Positions 8,789 to 17,110 of a stretch of DNA of 20,815 nt are shown here, piece after piece. The DNA is from Marinilabiliales bacterium. Lineage in GTDB: Bacteria > Bacteroidota > Bacteroidia > Bacteroidales > SZUA-534. The translations under genes and the position numbers were made by a program. The notes under the pieces were generated by a model. It made no database searches and was not told the DNA's origin. It was given only the letters and a program-made list of their open reading frames with translations. The stretch spans positions 1 through 20,815 of the forward strand of contig DOTG01000032.1 in NCBI GenBank assembly GCA_003512955.1. The letters run 5' to 3'. Every line of letters begins with the position of its first letter. The stretch's first letter is position 1.

Positions 8789-9506
8789 ATGGATTATATT
8801 CCTGGTATTGGCCTCTGTAGGATTATTCATCGTCCTTTTGAATACAAATGAGGTTACAAAGCCAACAGATTCAATTTCAGGCGGGGACACAATAAAAGTA
8901 AATGTAAACAGGTCGTACTACCCCGATGGAACCCTAAAAGCCGATGTGGAGATAGTTGATGGGTTGCGGCATGGTATAGCACATAATTATTACTCCAACG
9001 GCAAAGTACACACCCAGTTTACCTATCAATATGGTTTCAAAGAGGGAAACGGGATCTGGTTTTTTGAAGATGGAACGGTTTATCAAATTACACCCTATGT
9101 GAAAGGTAAAAAAGAAGGTGTACAACAAAAGTTTTACGATACCGGACAATTATTGGCCGAGATACCTTTCCAATCCGACAGCCTAATGGAGGGAACCAAA
9201 GAATACCTGAAAAACGGAACTTTGGTTACCCGATACCCTCCATTTGAGTTGCAGCAGAAATCCAGCAATTCCAAAATGGTTGTTTACAAGGTTTCAGGGA
9301 TTTCTTCAAAGAAAATCAAAGCGGTAAAAGCTCAGTTAAAACTGGGGGATAAATGGGAAACCATTGGTGGAAATACCGATGATGATGGGAAGTATTATAT
9401 TGGTTTTCCCCAACATCAATTCAAAAACGCCTCGGAAATAACAGTAAATCTTACCTTTAAAACCGACATGAATAATTTAAAACTGCTTTCGGAAAAATTG
9501 CGTTGA
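8775..9506 (+). CDS. Membrane-anchored MORN/YwqK-like repeat protein
   Basis: The 243-residue product begins with one hydrophobic helix (IKWIIFLVLASVGLFIVLL, residues ~4-22) that would anchor it or act as a signal. About five repeats of ~23 residues follow: 'YYPDGTLKADVEIVDGLRHG', 'YYSNGKVHTQFTYQYGFKEG', 'FFEDGTVYQ...KEG', 'FYDTGQLLAEI', 'YLKNGTL'. This is the pattern of MORN-like, 'toxin-antitoxin YwqK-family' repeats common in Bacteroidota; the antitoxin name is a database label and not evidence of that role. The C-terminal ~80 residues are not recognised. The start lies inside the kinase gene (14-base overlap), so the two are probably co-transcribed and may act together. Confidence 0.75.
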   Translation: MNTIKWIIFLVLASVGLFIVLLNTNEVTKPTDSISGGDTIKVNVNRSYYPDGTLKADVEIVDGLRHGIAHNYYSNGKVHTQFTYQYGFKEGNGIWFFEDGTVYQITPYVKGKKEGVQQKFYDTGQLLAEIPFQSDSLMEGTKEYLKNGTLVTRYPPFELQQKSSNSKMVVYKVSGISSKKIKAVKAQLKLGDKWETIGGNTDDDGKYYIGFPQHQFKNASEITVNLTFKTDMNNLKLLSEKLR

Positions 9507-9535
9507 GATTGATGATAAAAAACGGAGCATTACTT

Positions 9536-11938
9536 TTATTCCGGTAACCGCCCAATGTGCAACTCTTTTTGTGGCGACGACAGATACGAAAAGATCGGCA
9601 GGTTCCGCAAAGCTTCCACATCTTTTTGTTTGTTTACATTTACAATTACAATATCTCCCTTGCCTTTGCCATATTCCCCATTAAAATCGTAAAAGCCAGC
9701 CATCACAGTAAGATCTCCGGAATTTACCAGGTCTTTATACTTCTTGCAGGCAATATTTACCTGGTAGTCAAGATTTTTTTCAATCACATGCGAGTGAATC
9801 TTTTGAAAATCCTTGATCGTGGCATATTTAGTGATGATGGGCTGTAAGAAATCAAGTTCGTGTTTGATGCCATAACTTTCCTGGTCAAAACCTTTTAAAT
9901 AAGCTTTTATAGCACCACAGTCAGAATGGCCCAGAAAAAGCAGCAGGGGTGTTTTCAGGTGGTACACCCCATAATCCACCGAACCTTCGGTAGATAAAAT
10001 CTGGTTACCGATATTCTGGATGGAGAAAACTTTGTTCGAGGTATCAGGCATCAAGGCGTTTAGAGGTACCCGTGAATCGGAACAAGTAACCAGTGTGATG
10101 TAAGGTTTTTGCTCAAAACTGAAGGTTTCGAAGTATTCGTGCGGGTGGGTTTGGGTAAAATAATTATTGCCCAAAACAATCTGGGACACAATTTCAGGAG
10201 CTAAAAGCTTTTTGGACTTTGCCGGGGCTTTTTTAATGTCTGGTTCATGTCCGTCAATGGCAGCTACCACCATTTCATGCAGGGTGTCGCGGCGGCTTAC
10301 ATGGCCAAGCAAATGTTCAATACCTTCGAGCCTTAAAATATCGCGGACACCAGAATGTGCTTCGGCTACTTTCAGTTCAATGCCTTTCTCTTTTAGGTTA
10401 AGGTATAACCGCTTAATCAACCTTGCTCCGCTGGAATCAACCCGGGCCGAAGTGCTTAAATCGAAAATAACCATTTTTAATGAATGGTCCGATTCCCTAA
10501 CCTTCGCCCATACCCTGTTGTAAATGGTAGCTACATTAAAATAAACCAATTCCGATTCTACCCGGAACAGGAGAATGCCCGGCAACAATTCATTGTCGGG
10601 ATGCCGTCGGATGTCGGTATACCGGTTGGTACCGGGAATCCGTCCAAGAAAAGCCACATGAGGGCTCGAAACATTCCGGATGATTAATATCAGCGAAAAC
10701 AGGGCTGCAATAAGCACCCCTTCTAAAATCCCAAACACAATCACACTGAACAAAGCAGTCATGGCAATCACAAAATCGAAACGGTTTACATTGAACAGCC
10801 GTTTCATTTCATTGATATCGACCAACCCACGGATGGCCACCAACACAATAGCTGCCAAAATAACCGTTGGTAGGTTTTTTAACAAACCTGTTAAAAACAA
10901 TAGGCAAAGTGCAATGCCAACCGAAGTTATTACTAACGACACTGGGGTTTTGGCACCAGCTTTCTCGTTTACAGCCGATTGAGACAAACCACCGCTCACC
11001 GGATAGCCTTGCCCTAAAGAGGTGGCTAAGTTTGCAACTCCAAGAGCCAACAGTTCCTGACCGGCGTCAATTTCGTACCCATTTTTTTGTGCCAGGGTTT
11101 TAGCGGCCGAAACGCTTTCGATGTATGCCAAAAGGAAACAGGCAAAAGCCAATGGGAGAATGTTTCCCAAATCGGTTAAGTTTAAAGATGGTAAATGCAG
11201 TTTAGGTAACCCGCTGGGGATGATACCCACCGTTTTAAAACCCGTGGAACCTAAGGGTGTAAGGGTGATGACAAGTACCGATAGGGCTACCACCACAATT
11301 GCAACAGGCTTTCCGGGCAAGAGTTTTTCTCCTGCTACCAGCAAACCAATGGCTACCAAGCCGAACAATAACACATAGAAATGGGTATCGGGCATTTGAG
11401 TGAAAAGAGCAGCCAGCCGACCGAAAAACCCTTCACCACCTCCGGTCACTCCAAATAGTTTGGGCAACTGCGTCAGTCCAATAGTTATGGCAGCTCCGGC
11501 CTTAAACCCGAGCAATACTGTCTCGCTAATAAAATTAATGATACTACTTAATCGGAGGATGTAAGCCAACACGCTCATCCCTGCAAACAAAAGTGCCGAT
11601 AAGGAGGCCAAATCTACCCAACGTTGTGTATCCCCGTTTGCCAAATGGGCAAGGGTGACTCCGATTAACATAGAAATGGCTGACGTAGGACCGATGGCTA
11701 GTTGTTTGCCTGTCCCCAATAGGGCATAAAACAGCCCGCCTATCAGATAACCATACACACCGTATTGTGGGGGCAGGCCGGCTAGGGTGGCGTAAGCCAG
11801 TGAAACCGGAATGGCATAAGCTGCCAATGTGAGTCCAGACACGGTATCGCTGGCTAAAAGTTTTGGGGTGTATTCCGGGAGCCAATGGACAGCTGGAATA
11901 AGTTTCCGTAGCTGTTCCTTCAAGAAGGTTGGAATCAT
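9536..11938 (-). CDS. SulP anion transporter fused to STAS and beta-carbonic anhydrase domains
   Basis: The 800-residue protein has three parts. Residues ~1-440 are a SulP/SLC26-type transporter with many membrane helices and the family stretch 'LAIGPTSAISMLIG'. Residues ~448-560 are a STAS domain ('VIFDLSTSARVDSSGARLI'). Residues ~580-775 are a beta-carbonic anhydrase carrying all zinc ligands: C619 and D621 in CSDSR, H671 and C674 in GHSDCGA. SulP-anhydrase fusions are a known group proposed to couple bicarbonate transport with CO2/bicarbonate interconversion. Sulfate as substrate cannot be excluded. The start at 11938 is chosen over the TTG at 11995 because the latter lies upstream of the likely -7 element. 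The gene converges on the MORN-like gene with a 29-base gap. Confidence 0.93.
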   Translation of the reverse strand: MIPTFLKEQLRKLIPAVHWLPEYTPKLLASDTVSGLTLAAYAIPVSLAYATLAGLPPQYGVYGYLIGGLFYALLGTGKQLAIGPTSAISMLIGVTLAHLANGDTQRWVDLASLSALLFAGMSVLAYILRLSSIINFISETVLLGFKAGAAITIGLTQLPKLFGVTGGGEGFFGRLAALFTQMPDTHFYVLLFGLVAIGLLVAGEKLLPGKPVAIVVVALSVLVITLTPLGSTGFKTVGIIPSGLPKLHLPSLNLTDLGNILPLAFACFLLAYIESVSAAKTLAQKNGYEIDAGQELLALGVANLATSLGQGYPVSGGLSQSAVNEKAGAKTPVSLVITSVGIALCLLFLTGLLKNLPTVILAAIVLVAIRGLVDINEMKRLFNVNRFDFVIAMTALFSVIVFGILEGVLIAALFSLILIIRNVSSPHVAFLGRIPGTNRYTDIRRHPDNELLPGILLFRVESELVYFNVATIYNRVWAKVRESDHSLKMVIFDLSTSARVDSSGARLIKRLYLNLKEKGIELKVAEAHSGVRDILRLEGIEHLLGHVSRRDTLHEMVVAAIDGHEPDIKKAPAKSKKLLAPEIVSQIVLGNNYFTQTHPHEYFETFSFEQKPYITLVTCSDSRVPLNALMPDTSNKVFSIQNIGNQILSTEGSVDYGVYHLKTPLLLFLGHSDCGAIKAYLKGFDQESYGIKHELDFLQPIITKYATIKDFQKIHSHVIEKNLDYQVNIACKKYKDLVNSGDLTVMAGFYDFNGEYGKGKGDIVIVNVNKQKDVEALRNLPIFSYLSSPQKELHIGRLPE

Positions 11939-11972
11939 AAAGGGTGGTTTTAGAATTATTTGTACCCAGTAA

Positions 11973-12004
11973 CTAAAATAATATAATTCAATCAATTAAA
12001 CAAG
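11973..12004 (-). promoter_or_regulatory. Bacteroidota-type promoter of the SulP-anhydrase gene
   Basis: On the minus strand, CTTG (12001-12004), a 20-base spacer and TATTTTAG (11973-11980; 7 of 8 to TAnnTTTG) lie about 35 bases before the ATG at 11938. The arrangement fits the family consensus and supports the shorter start. Confidence 0.45.
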
Positions 12005-12161
12005 GATGGATATTAAATACATTTTGTAGAATCAAATCCATAAAGAGGAATTTTTGAAATCATGATGGGCCAACGGCCAATGTTGAATGAAGGCGCGGAA
12101 CAAAATACAACTTTTTTGTGCGGTCAAAGAATCCGCAGCAGCAGCATGTTGCATTTCTTTG

Positions 12162-12169
12162 TATGTTTG
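12162..12169 (+). promoter_or_regulatory. -7 promoter element of tsaB
   Basis: TATGTTTG is a perfect TAnnTTTG match, 11 bases before the ATG at 12181, which would give a very short leader. No -33 TTTG is seen at the expected distance. Confidence 0.45.
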
Positions 12170-12180
12170 CCAAAAAAAAC

Positions 12181-12870
12181 ATGGCGCTGATACTATCCAT
12201 TGAAACATCAACAAACATTTGCTCGGCAGCATTGGCAAGGGATGGCAAGGTGTTGGGGCTGGAGGAAAGTTTCGAGGATAAGTCGCATGCCTCGCAGCTT
12301 ACCCTATTTATTCAGAAGCTTTTACACCAACAAAACCTTAATGCTCCCGATTTAGATGCTGTTTCAATCAGCCAGGGGCCGGGCTCTTATACCGGGTTAC
12401 GTATTGGGGTTTCTGTGGCCAAAGGAATCTGTTATGCCGTGCACAAACCCCTGATAGCCGTGAATACGCTAAAAGCCATCGCGTTAATGGCAAAGGAAAC
12501 GGTTCAAAATCAAAAAGCTTTCCTATGTCCCATGATTGATGCCCGCCGCATGGACGTGTATTCAGCATTGTTTTCGTATCAAATGGAAGAGAAACAGGAA
12601 ACCCGGGCAGAGATAATCGATCACCTTGCGTATCAGGAACTGTTAGAAACCCAACCCATTGTTTTTTTTGGAAACGGTGCCGAAAAATGTAAAGAAGTTT
12701 TGATTCATCCCAATGCCCTTATTCTTGATGGAATCTATCCATCAGCAAAATATATGGCCATTCTGGCCGAAGAGGCCTTTAAAGCTGCCGATTTTAAAGA
12801 TGTAGCTTACTTTGAACCTTTTTACCTGAAGGATTTTGTGGCTACGGTACCAAAAAATAAACTGTTTTGA
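12181..12870 (+). CDS. tsaB: tRNA t6A biosynthesis protein TsaB
   Basis: The 229-residue product matches TsaB, the partner of TsaD and TsaE in making N6-threonylcarbamoyl-adenosine at position 37 of ANN-decoding tRNAs. It starts 'MALILSIETSTNICSAAL', the ASKHA-fold opening of the family, and has 'GPGSYTGLRIGVSVAKG' at residues ~66-82. Length is normal for TsaB (~230). The ATG at 12181 is used because the family begins there and a TAnnTTTG element ends 11 bases upstream; the frame is open back to 12118. TsaB lacks the metal-binding residues of TsaD and works as a scaffold. The DUF4421-like gene begins five bases after its stop, suggesting read-through transcription. Confidence 0.95.
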   Translation: MALILSIETSTNICSAALARDGKVLGLEESFEDKSHASQLTLFIQKLLHQQNLNAPDLDAVSISQGPGSYTGLRIGVSVAKGICYAVHKPLIAVNTLKAIALMAKETVQNQKAFLCPMIDARRMDVYSALFSYQMEEKQETRAEIIDHLAYQELLETQPIVFFGNGAEKCKEVLIHPNALILDGIYPSAKYMAILAEEAFKAADFKDVAYFEPFYLKDFVATVPKNKLF

Positions 12871-12875
12871 ACCTC

Positions 12876-13925
12876 ATGATCCGGCCAGTATTTTTTAGCA
12901 CATTCCTTTTGTTAATGATTGCCGCCCAAGGGCAGGAACTGGTTTACCAGAATCAGGATTCCCTGAAACCAAACAGCTACTACGATGCAATGCCCAATTA
13001 CCTGACGGCACGTTTTCTTATTTTCGAAAAATATGCCGATTTCAATATTAACGACAACGACCTCAACAGAACCATCCAGTACAATTCAAGCCCTTGGCCT
13101 TCGGTAGGTATTGGTGCCGGGTACCGATGGCTGGGCGTTTCCTTATCTGCCGGGCTGAAAGATCCTGCGGATACCGTTTATGGCAAAAAACACCGCATCG
13201 ACTTTCAAACCTCCTTTTACCTTCGCCGCCTGACCATCAACATTTATTCGGGAATCTATTCAGGATATTACCTGGAGAACCCAAACACCGAGATTAAAAA
13301 TTGGCCCGAAGGGAAGTATTACACCCGCAGCGACATAAAAACCACCACTTTTGGAGTCAATTGTTTTTATGTGTTCAATTCGGAGAAATATAGCAACAAG
13401 GCCACGTTCGTACAAAACGAATGGCAGAAAAAATCGGCAGGTTCTTTTATTGCCGGGGGAACCATCTTATTAAATAAGGTACAGGCCGATTCGTCCCTCA
13501 TACCCGCTAATCTCAATACAGAAGGTTTTTTTAAAGATGCCGATGTTGCCCACTATGTCCATTCTTATGTTGGTAGCGAAGCCGGTTACACCTTTACAGT
13601 GGTGCTTAAAAAACGCCTTTTCTTCAATTTTTCCATTATGGGGGGATTGGGTGTAGGAAAAACAGTGATGACCCCCATAAATAGCCCGGAACTCTCGGAA
13701 GTAAAAATGAATGTGACATTACATAACAGCGCGGGGTTGGGCTATAACAGCCAGCGATTCTTTGCCGGATTTAGTTATGCAAATATCATTACAAGCACCC
13801 CTTCTCCCATTGAAGAAACCTCAATGGGACATGTCACAGGACGGTTCCAACTGGTAGCAGCATACCGCTTTAAAATCCCCGAACACCGTAACCCGTTGCC
13901 CAGTTGGGTTCCTGTGAAACTTTAA
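12876..13925 (+). CDS. DUF4421-like exported protein
   Basis: The 349-residue product begins with a signal peptide (MIRPVFFSTFLLLMIAAQGQ). The ATG at 12876 is taken; an in-frame TTG at 12867 overlaps the tsaB stop. The rest is rich in alternating aromatic strands ('VGIGAGYRWLGVSLSAGL', 'FQTSFYLRRLTINIYSGIYSGYYL', 'FAGFSYANIITS', 'FQLVAAYRFKI'), as expected for an outer-membrane beta-barrel. The overall pattern resembles DUF4421 proteins of Bacteroidota, whose function is unknown. It lies five bases after tsaB, but nothing ties its role to tRNA modification. The barrel prediction is moderately sure and the family name less so. Confidence 0.75.
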   Translation: MIRPVFFSTFLLLMIAAQGQELVYQNQDSLKPNSYYDAMPNYLTARFLIFEKYADFNINDNDLNRTIQYNSSPWPSVGIGAGYRWLGVSLSAGLKDPADTVYGKKHRIDFQTSFYLRRLTINIYSGIYSGYYLENPNTEIKNWPEGKYYTRSDIKTTTFGVNCFYVFNSEKYSNKATFVQNEWQKKSAGSFIAGGTILLNKVQADSSLIPANLNTEGFFKDADVAHYVHSYVGSEAGYTFTVVLKKRLFFNFSIMGGLGVGKTVMTPINSPELSEVKMNVTLHNSAGLGYNSQRFFAGFSYANIITSTPSPIEETSMGHVTGRFQLVAAYRFKIPEHRNPLPSWVPVKL

Positions 13926-13977
13926 CCGGGGAACGAGGATTTTAGTATGATAGTTGAACTTTTAAAAACCAACATCC

Positions 13978-15009
13978 ATGAATGTATCTATTCACATGAA
14001 GAAGGTTCCATTTTTTGAAGCCACTTTGGGCTATGTTTTTTTTAAGAATCTGGAAATCGCCGAACTTAACCTGTTTTTTGAATCGCTATCGGAACTTTTC
14101 TATTCCGAAGAATGCTCCCCCATTGCCGTTTTGGTGCAAGGCGATAACCGCTATCAGAAAACCTGGAAAAAAACAACGGATCGGGTTTTTGACGAGAGCA
14201 ATTGGATTACCACTTGGATACAATCTCCGGAAAATGACAGGCACCTTTCGGGATATTTTACTGTTTTAAGCGATGCCAATTTAAAAAGCCTGATTTCAGA
14301 CACCTTCAATTTAAAAGTATTCGATACGCCAAATACCCGTTTTTGTTTGGTAGGAAACATTCAAGAATCGGAAAGAAAATTATCGGCCGGTGAGGAACTG
14401 AAGCGAGTGGGGGAGACCCTTGCTTCGTCATTGGCATTCTGTGGGTTAGAGCCAAGAAACGTGGTGAGACAATCTTTTTGGATGCCCAGCTATGCAAACA
14501 GGGAATGGGTAGTTAACCATTACAATACTGTCATGGATTTGAATCCGCAGCCGCTTGAAACAGTCTCCTGTTATGAAACTTACAGCCAAGATAGTGATCC
14601 GATACTAGCCTCAGCTATGGCTCTTCACAATAAGGCTCAAAACATACAAGTTCAACCTCTAAATCTTGCCATAGGTCATTCCATGAAAGGTGTCAAACTT
14701 TCCGGTTTTGGAATGGAATACGTGATGGTAAATCCTTTCCAACTGGCTTCCTCTGAAAACAATGCTGACAATTGCCTGGAGGAAAAACTAGTTCAATTTA
14801 GCCAAACCCTGGCAACCTTGGATTTAGACTGGAACCACATGGTACGTGGAGTGGTGTTTGCATCAGGCAAAGACGGAATTAAAGCCTTTAAAAACGCCTG
14901 TAAAGAATTAAAAATCCCGTTGGCCTCGATGAACTTTATTTCATCGGCATTCAAAAATAAAACTTCGCAATGGACGCTGGAGTGTGATTTTTATCGGAGC
15001 CTCGATTGA
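13978..15009 (+). CDS. Unrecognised protein, possible tandem RidA-like folds
   Basis: The 343-residue protein has no signal peptide or membrane segment and is probably cytoplasmic. I do not recognise it with certainty. The stretch 'LASSLAFCGLEPRNVVRQSFWMPSYANREWVVNHYNTVMDL' (about residues 149-190) resembles the RidA/YjgF core ('...nVVr...f..d......N.vy...'). The C-terminal 'LDLDWNHMVRGVVFASGKDGIKAFKNACKELKI' followed by 'WTLECDFYRSLD' looks like a second copy. This arrangement recalls chorismatase-type (FkbO/XanB2) proteins, but the similarity is too weak to assign an activity. Either ATG, at 13978 or 13996, could be the start. The gene is 52 bases after the DUF4421-like gene and directly before a MarC gene that has its own promoter. 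Confidence 0.65.
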   Translation: MNVSIHMKKVPFFEATLGYVFFKNLEIAELNLFFESLSELFYSEECSPIAVLVQGDNRYQKTWKKTTDRVFDESNWITTWIQSPENDRHLSGYFTVLSDANLKSLISDTFNLKVFDTPNTRFCLVGNIQESERKLSAGEELKRVGETLASSLAFCGLEPRNVVRQSFWMPSYANREWVVNHYNTVMDLNPQPLETVSCYETYSQDSDPILASAMALHNKAQNIQVQPLNLAIGHSMKGVKLSGFGMEYVMVNPFQLASSENNADNCLEEKLVQFSQTLATLDLDWNHMVRGVVFASGKDGIKAFKNACKELKIPLASMNFISSAFKNKTSQWTLECDFYRSLD

Positions 15010-15034
15010 TAAATCCCTGTTTTTTATATCTTTG
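15005..15034 (+). promoter_or_regulatory. Bacteroidota-type promoter of the MarC gene
   Basis: ATTG at 15005-15008, an 18-base spacer and a perfect TATCTTTG at 15027-15034 precede the ATG at 15057 by 22 bases. The element overlaps the stop of the upstream gene. It makes the in-frame starts at 15006 and 15036 unlikely, because transcription would begin at or after them. Confidence 0.6.
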
Positions 15035-15056
15035 GATGCACACCAAAACTTACAGC

Positions 15057-15656
15057 ATGAAACTCGATCTACTTGAGATTTTTTCAGCATTTATCGTCCT
15101 CTTTGCCGTCATCGATATTTTGGGTTCAGTACCTATTATCCTCGATTTGAAGAAGAAATCGGGCGAAATCAATGCCCTGAAAGCCACCTCGGTTTCTTTT
15201 ATCATTCTGATTGCATTCCTTTTTATTGGGGAAGCTTTACTTGAGATGTTTGGAGTTGATATTTCGTCGTTTGCCATTGCAGGTTCGTTTGTGCTCCTTT
15301 TTTTAGCATTGGAGATGATTTTAGGAGTTGAGCTTTTTAAACACGATGCTCCGGGAGGAACTTCCATTGTTCCGATTGCATTCCCTTTGATTGCCGGAGC
15401 AGGTTCGTTTACCACACTGCTCTCGTTACGGGCCGAATACCAAACCATCAACATCATCATTGGTTTATTCCTGAACATTGTTTTTGTCTATTTTGTGTTG
15501 CGTTCTACTCATATTATTGAGCGGGTTATTGGTCCTGGGGGTGTTTATGTTTTAAAAAAATTTTTTGGGATCATTCTATTGGCCATTGCCATAAAGCTGT
15601 TTATGACCAATTTTGCCCTATTGATTACTGAATTTCTCCCCAAATTAAAAGCCTGA
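15057..15656 (+). CDS. MarC-family (UPF0056) inner-membrane protein
   Basis: The 199-residue, very hydrophobic product has about six membrane helices. It shows the family order 'FSAFIVLFAVIDILGSVPIILDL' at the start, 'SFAIAGSFVLLFLALEMILG' in the middle, 'IVPIAFPLIAGAGSFTTLLSL' after it and 'FFGIILLAIAIKLFMTNF' near the end. MarC proteins are inner-membrane proteins of unknown transport function; the old link to multiple antibiotic resistance has not held up. The ATG at 15057 fits both the usual family length (~200) and the promoter position. A small HEAT-like gene begins four bases after its stop and is likely in the same transcript. Confidence 0.92.
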   Translation: MKLDLLEIFSAFIVLFAVIDILGSVPIILDLKKKSGEINALKATSVSFIILIAFLFIGEALLEMFGVDISSFAIAGSFVLLFLALEMILGVELFKHDAPGGTSIVPIAFPLIAGAGSFTTLLSLRAEYQTINIIIGLFLNIVFVYFVLRSTHIIERVIGPGGVYVLKKFFGIILLAIAIKLFMTNFALLITEFLPKLKA

Positions 15657-15660
15657 TTTT

Positions 15661-16209
15661 ATGGTGAAGGAAAAGCTCGAAAAGCAACTGATGGCAGAAC
15701 TTTCGCGCCGAAACACCGATTTTATTGTCCATTGGGCACAAAACCAACCGGGAGCCATTGAGGAGTTGGTTGAAATGGTACTTTCGCATCAGGAAGTGGT
15801 AGCTTCACGTGCTGCCTGGGTGTTAGAAAAGCTTTCTGGGAACTATTCGGGATTGTTGGATGCCCACATCCCTAAAATCATAAAATCTCTTTCAGCTATT
15901 CCATCAAGCAGTACCCGCCGGACTATTGCCAAAGTCCTCATGTTTCATCAAATTCCCGAAGAGTCGGAGGGAGAGCTTCTCGATTTCTGCCTCCGGATGA
16001 TTGAAGCTGCTAAAGAACCCGTGGCTGTGAAAGCCAATTGTATGACATTGGTTTTTAGCCTACTGCCAAAATATCCGGAACTTAAAAATGAAATTTTCGC
16101 GTTGATTGAAAATCAGATTCCCTATTCCAGTCCGGCCATCTACGCCCGGTATCATGTGTTGAAGCGGAAGCATTTCCCTGAAAAAACCAAAAAGAAGCTC
16201 AGAAATTAG
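15661..16209 (+). CDS. Small HEAT/ARM-like helical repeat protein
   Basis: The 182-residue product is almost entirely helical and soluble. Helix pairs such as 'GAIEELVEMVLSHQEVVASRAAWVLEKLS', 'LLDAHIPKIIKSLSAIPSSSTRRTIAKVLMF' and 'VAVKANCMTLVFSLLPKYPELKNEIFALIE' follow the HEAT/ARM pattern of residue spacing, with Arg or Lys at the turn. It has no catalytic motif and is probably a protein-binding scaffold. I know no named function. It is four bases downstream of the MarC gene, and its last four bases overlap the end of the convergent radical SAM gene. Confidence 0.7.
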   Translation: MVKEKLEKQLMAELSRRNTDFIVHWAQNQPGAIEELVEMVLSHQEVVASRAAWVLEKLSGNYSGLLDAHIPKIIKSLSAIPSSSTRRTIAKVLMFHQIPEESEGELLDFCLRMIEAAKEPVAVKANCMTLVFSLLPKYPELKNEIFALIENQIPYSSPAIYARYHVLKRKHFPEKTKKKLRN

Positions 16210-17075
16210 AAAAGGCTGAGCTGTTGAGGGGTTGGAGGAGTATAAAACTTCATTTGAGTGGCCATCCCCATGGAATGGCATAAATCATTAAAGCTACTTT
16301 GCATACCATAAGCATCAGGAATAGCGGCCATGTATTGTTCGCCAAAACGTGCCTGATATTTAGGTACCAACCCGGGGAAATACCGATCGAGTTTCTGGTA
16401 ATAATAATCCCGTTGCCTGTCGCGCAGTGTCACTCCCATGGCTGCCATCATGTAGTGAGCTCCGGCTTTTGCTGACTGTTCTACAATGCTCCGGATGTTT
16501 TGCGCGGTATCGGTAATGAAGGGTAACACGGGCATGATCAGAACCCCACAGTAGATTCCTGCTTCTGACAATGCTTTTAAAGCATGTAACCGCTCTGAAG
16601 TAACAGGGGCACCGGGTTCAATAATTCTGGATAATGAATCGTCGGCTGTGGTAATGGTGATGGAAACCGCGGTATAGGTATGTGAAATATCTTTTAGCAT
16701 ATCAACATCACGGACTACCAGTGCACTTTTGGTAATTACATGTACCGGAAAACGGTGCTGGTAAATTAGCCGCAAAGCGTTTCGGGTAAGTTCTATCTGC
16801 TTTTCCACGGGCATGTATGGATCGTTCATGCTCCCTGTTCCAATGGTGGCCTTGAGTCTTTTCTTCTTAAGCTCCAATTCCAGCAGCGAAAGGGCATTTT
16901 CTTTAATTTGGATGTTTGTAAAATCGGCAATACGGTAACATTCACTGCGCGAATCACAATAAATGCACTGATGCTGGCATCCCCGGTAAAGATTCATGTT
17001 GTAGGTAATCCCAAACCAGGAATCCGGGGCATTTTTCAGTTTCGATAAGATGGATTTGGCCTGTATCTTTTCCAT
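16206..17075 (-). CDS. SPL-family radical SAM protein with C-terminal clamp-binding-like motif
   Basis: The 289-residue protein has the radical SAM cluster motif C33-x3-C37-x2-C40 ('LYRGCQHQCIYCDSR'), followed by 'IGTGSMNDPYMPVEKQIELTR' and 'VHVITKSALVVRD', as in spore-photoproduct-lyase-like (SPL/SplB, Rv2578c-type) radical SAM proteins. It would bind a 4Fe-4S cluster and cleave S-adenosylmethionine. Because this organism type does not form Bacillus-like spores, true spore photoproduct repair is not assumed. The last five residues are QLSLF, identical to the consensus beta-sliding-clamp peptide QL[SD]LF, which suggests recruitment to DNA. It lies 35 bases downstream of the O-antigen ligase-like gene on the same strand and may share its transcript. 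Confidence 0.88.
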   Translation of the reverse strand: MEKIQAKSILSKLKNAPDSWFGITYNMNLYRGCQHQCIYCDSRSECYRIADFTNIQIKENALSLLELELKKKRLKATIGTGSMNDPYMPVEKQIELTRNALRLIYQHRFPVHVITKSALVVRDVDMLKDISHTYTAVSITITTADDSLSRIIEPGAPVTSERLHALKALSEAGIYCGVLIMPVLPFITDTAQNIRSIVEQSAKAGAHYMMAAMGVTLRDRQRDYYYQKLDRYFPGLVPKYQARFGEQYMAAIPDAYGMQSSFNDLCHSMGMATQMKFYTPPTPQQLSLF

Positions 17076-17110
17076 GCCACAGAATGAGGTTCGTTCTTAA
17101 AAGACGCAGA

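Noticed and set aside
10167..11378. Plus-strand open frames opposite the SulP-anhydrase gene
   Set aside because: They shadow a strongly supported transporter and anhydrase on the other strand, and their translations have no family features.
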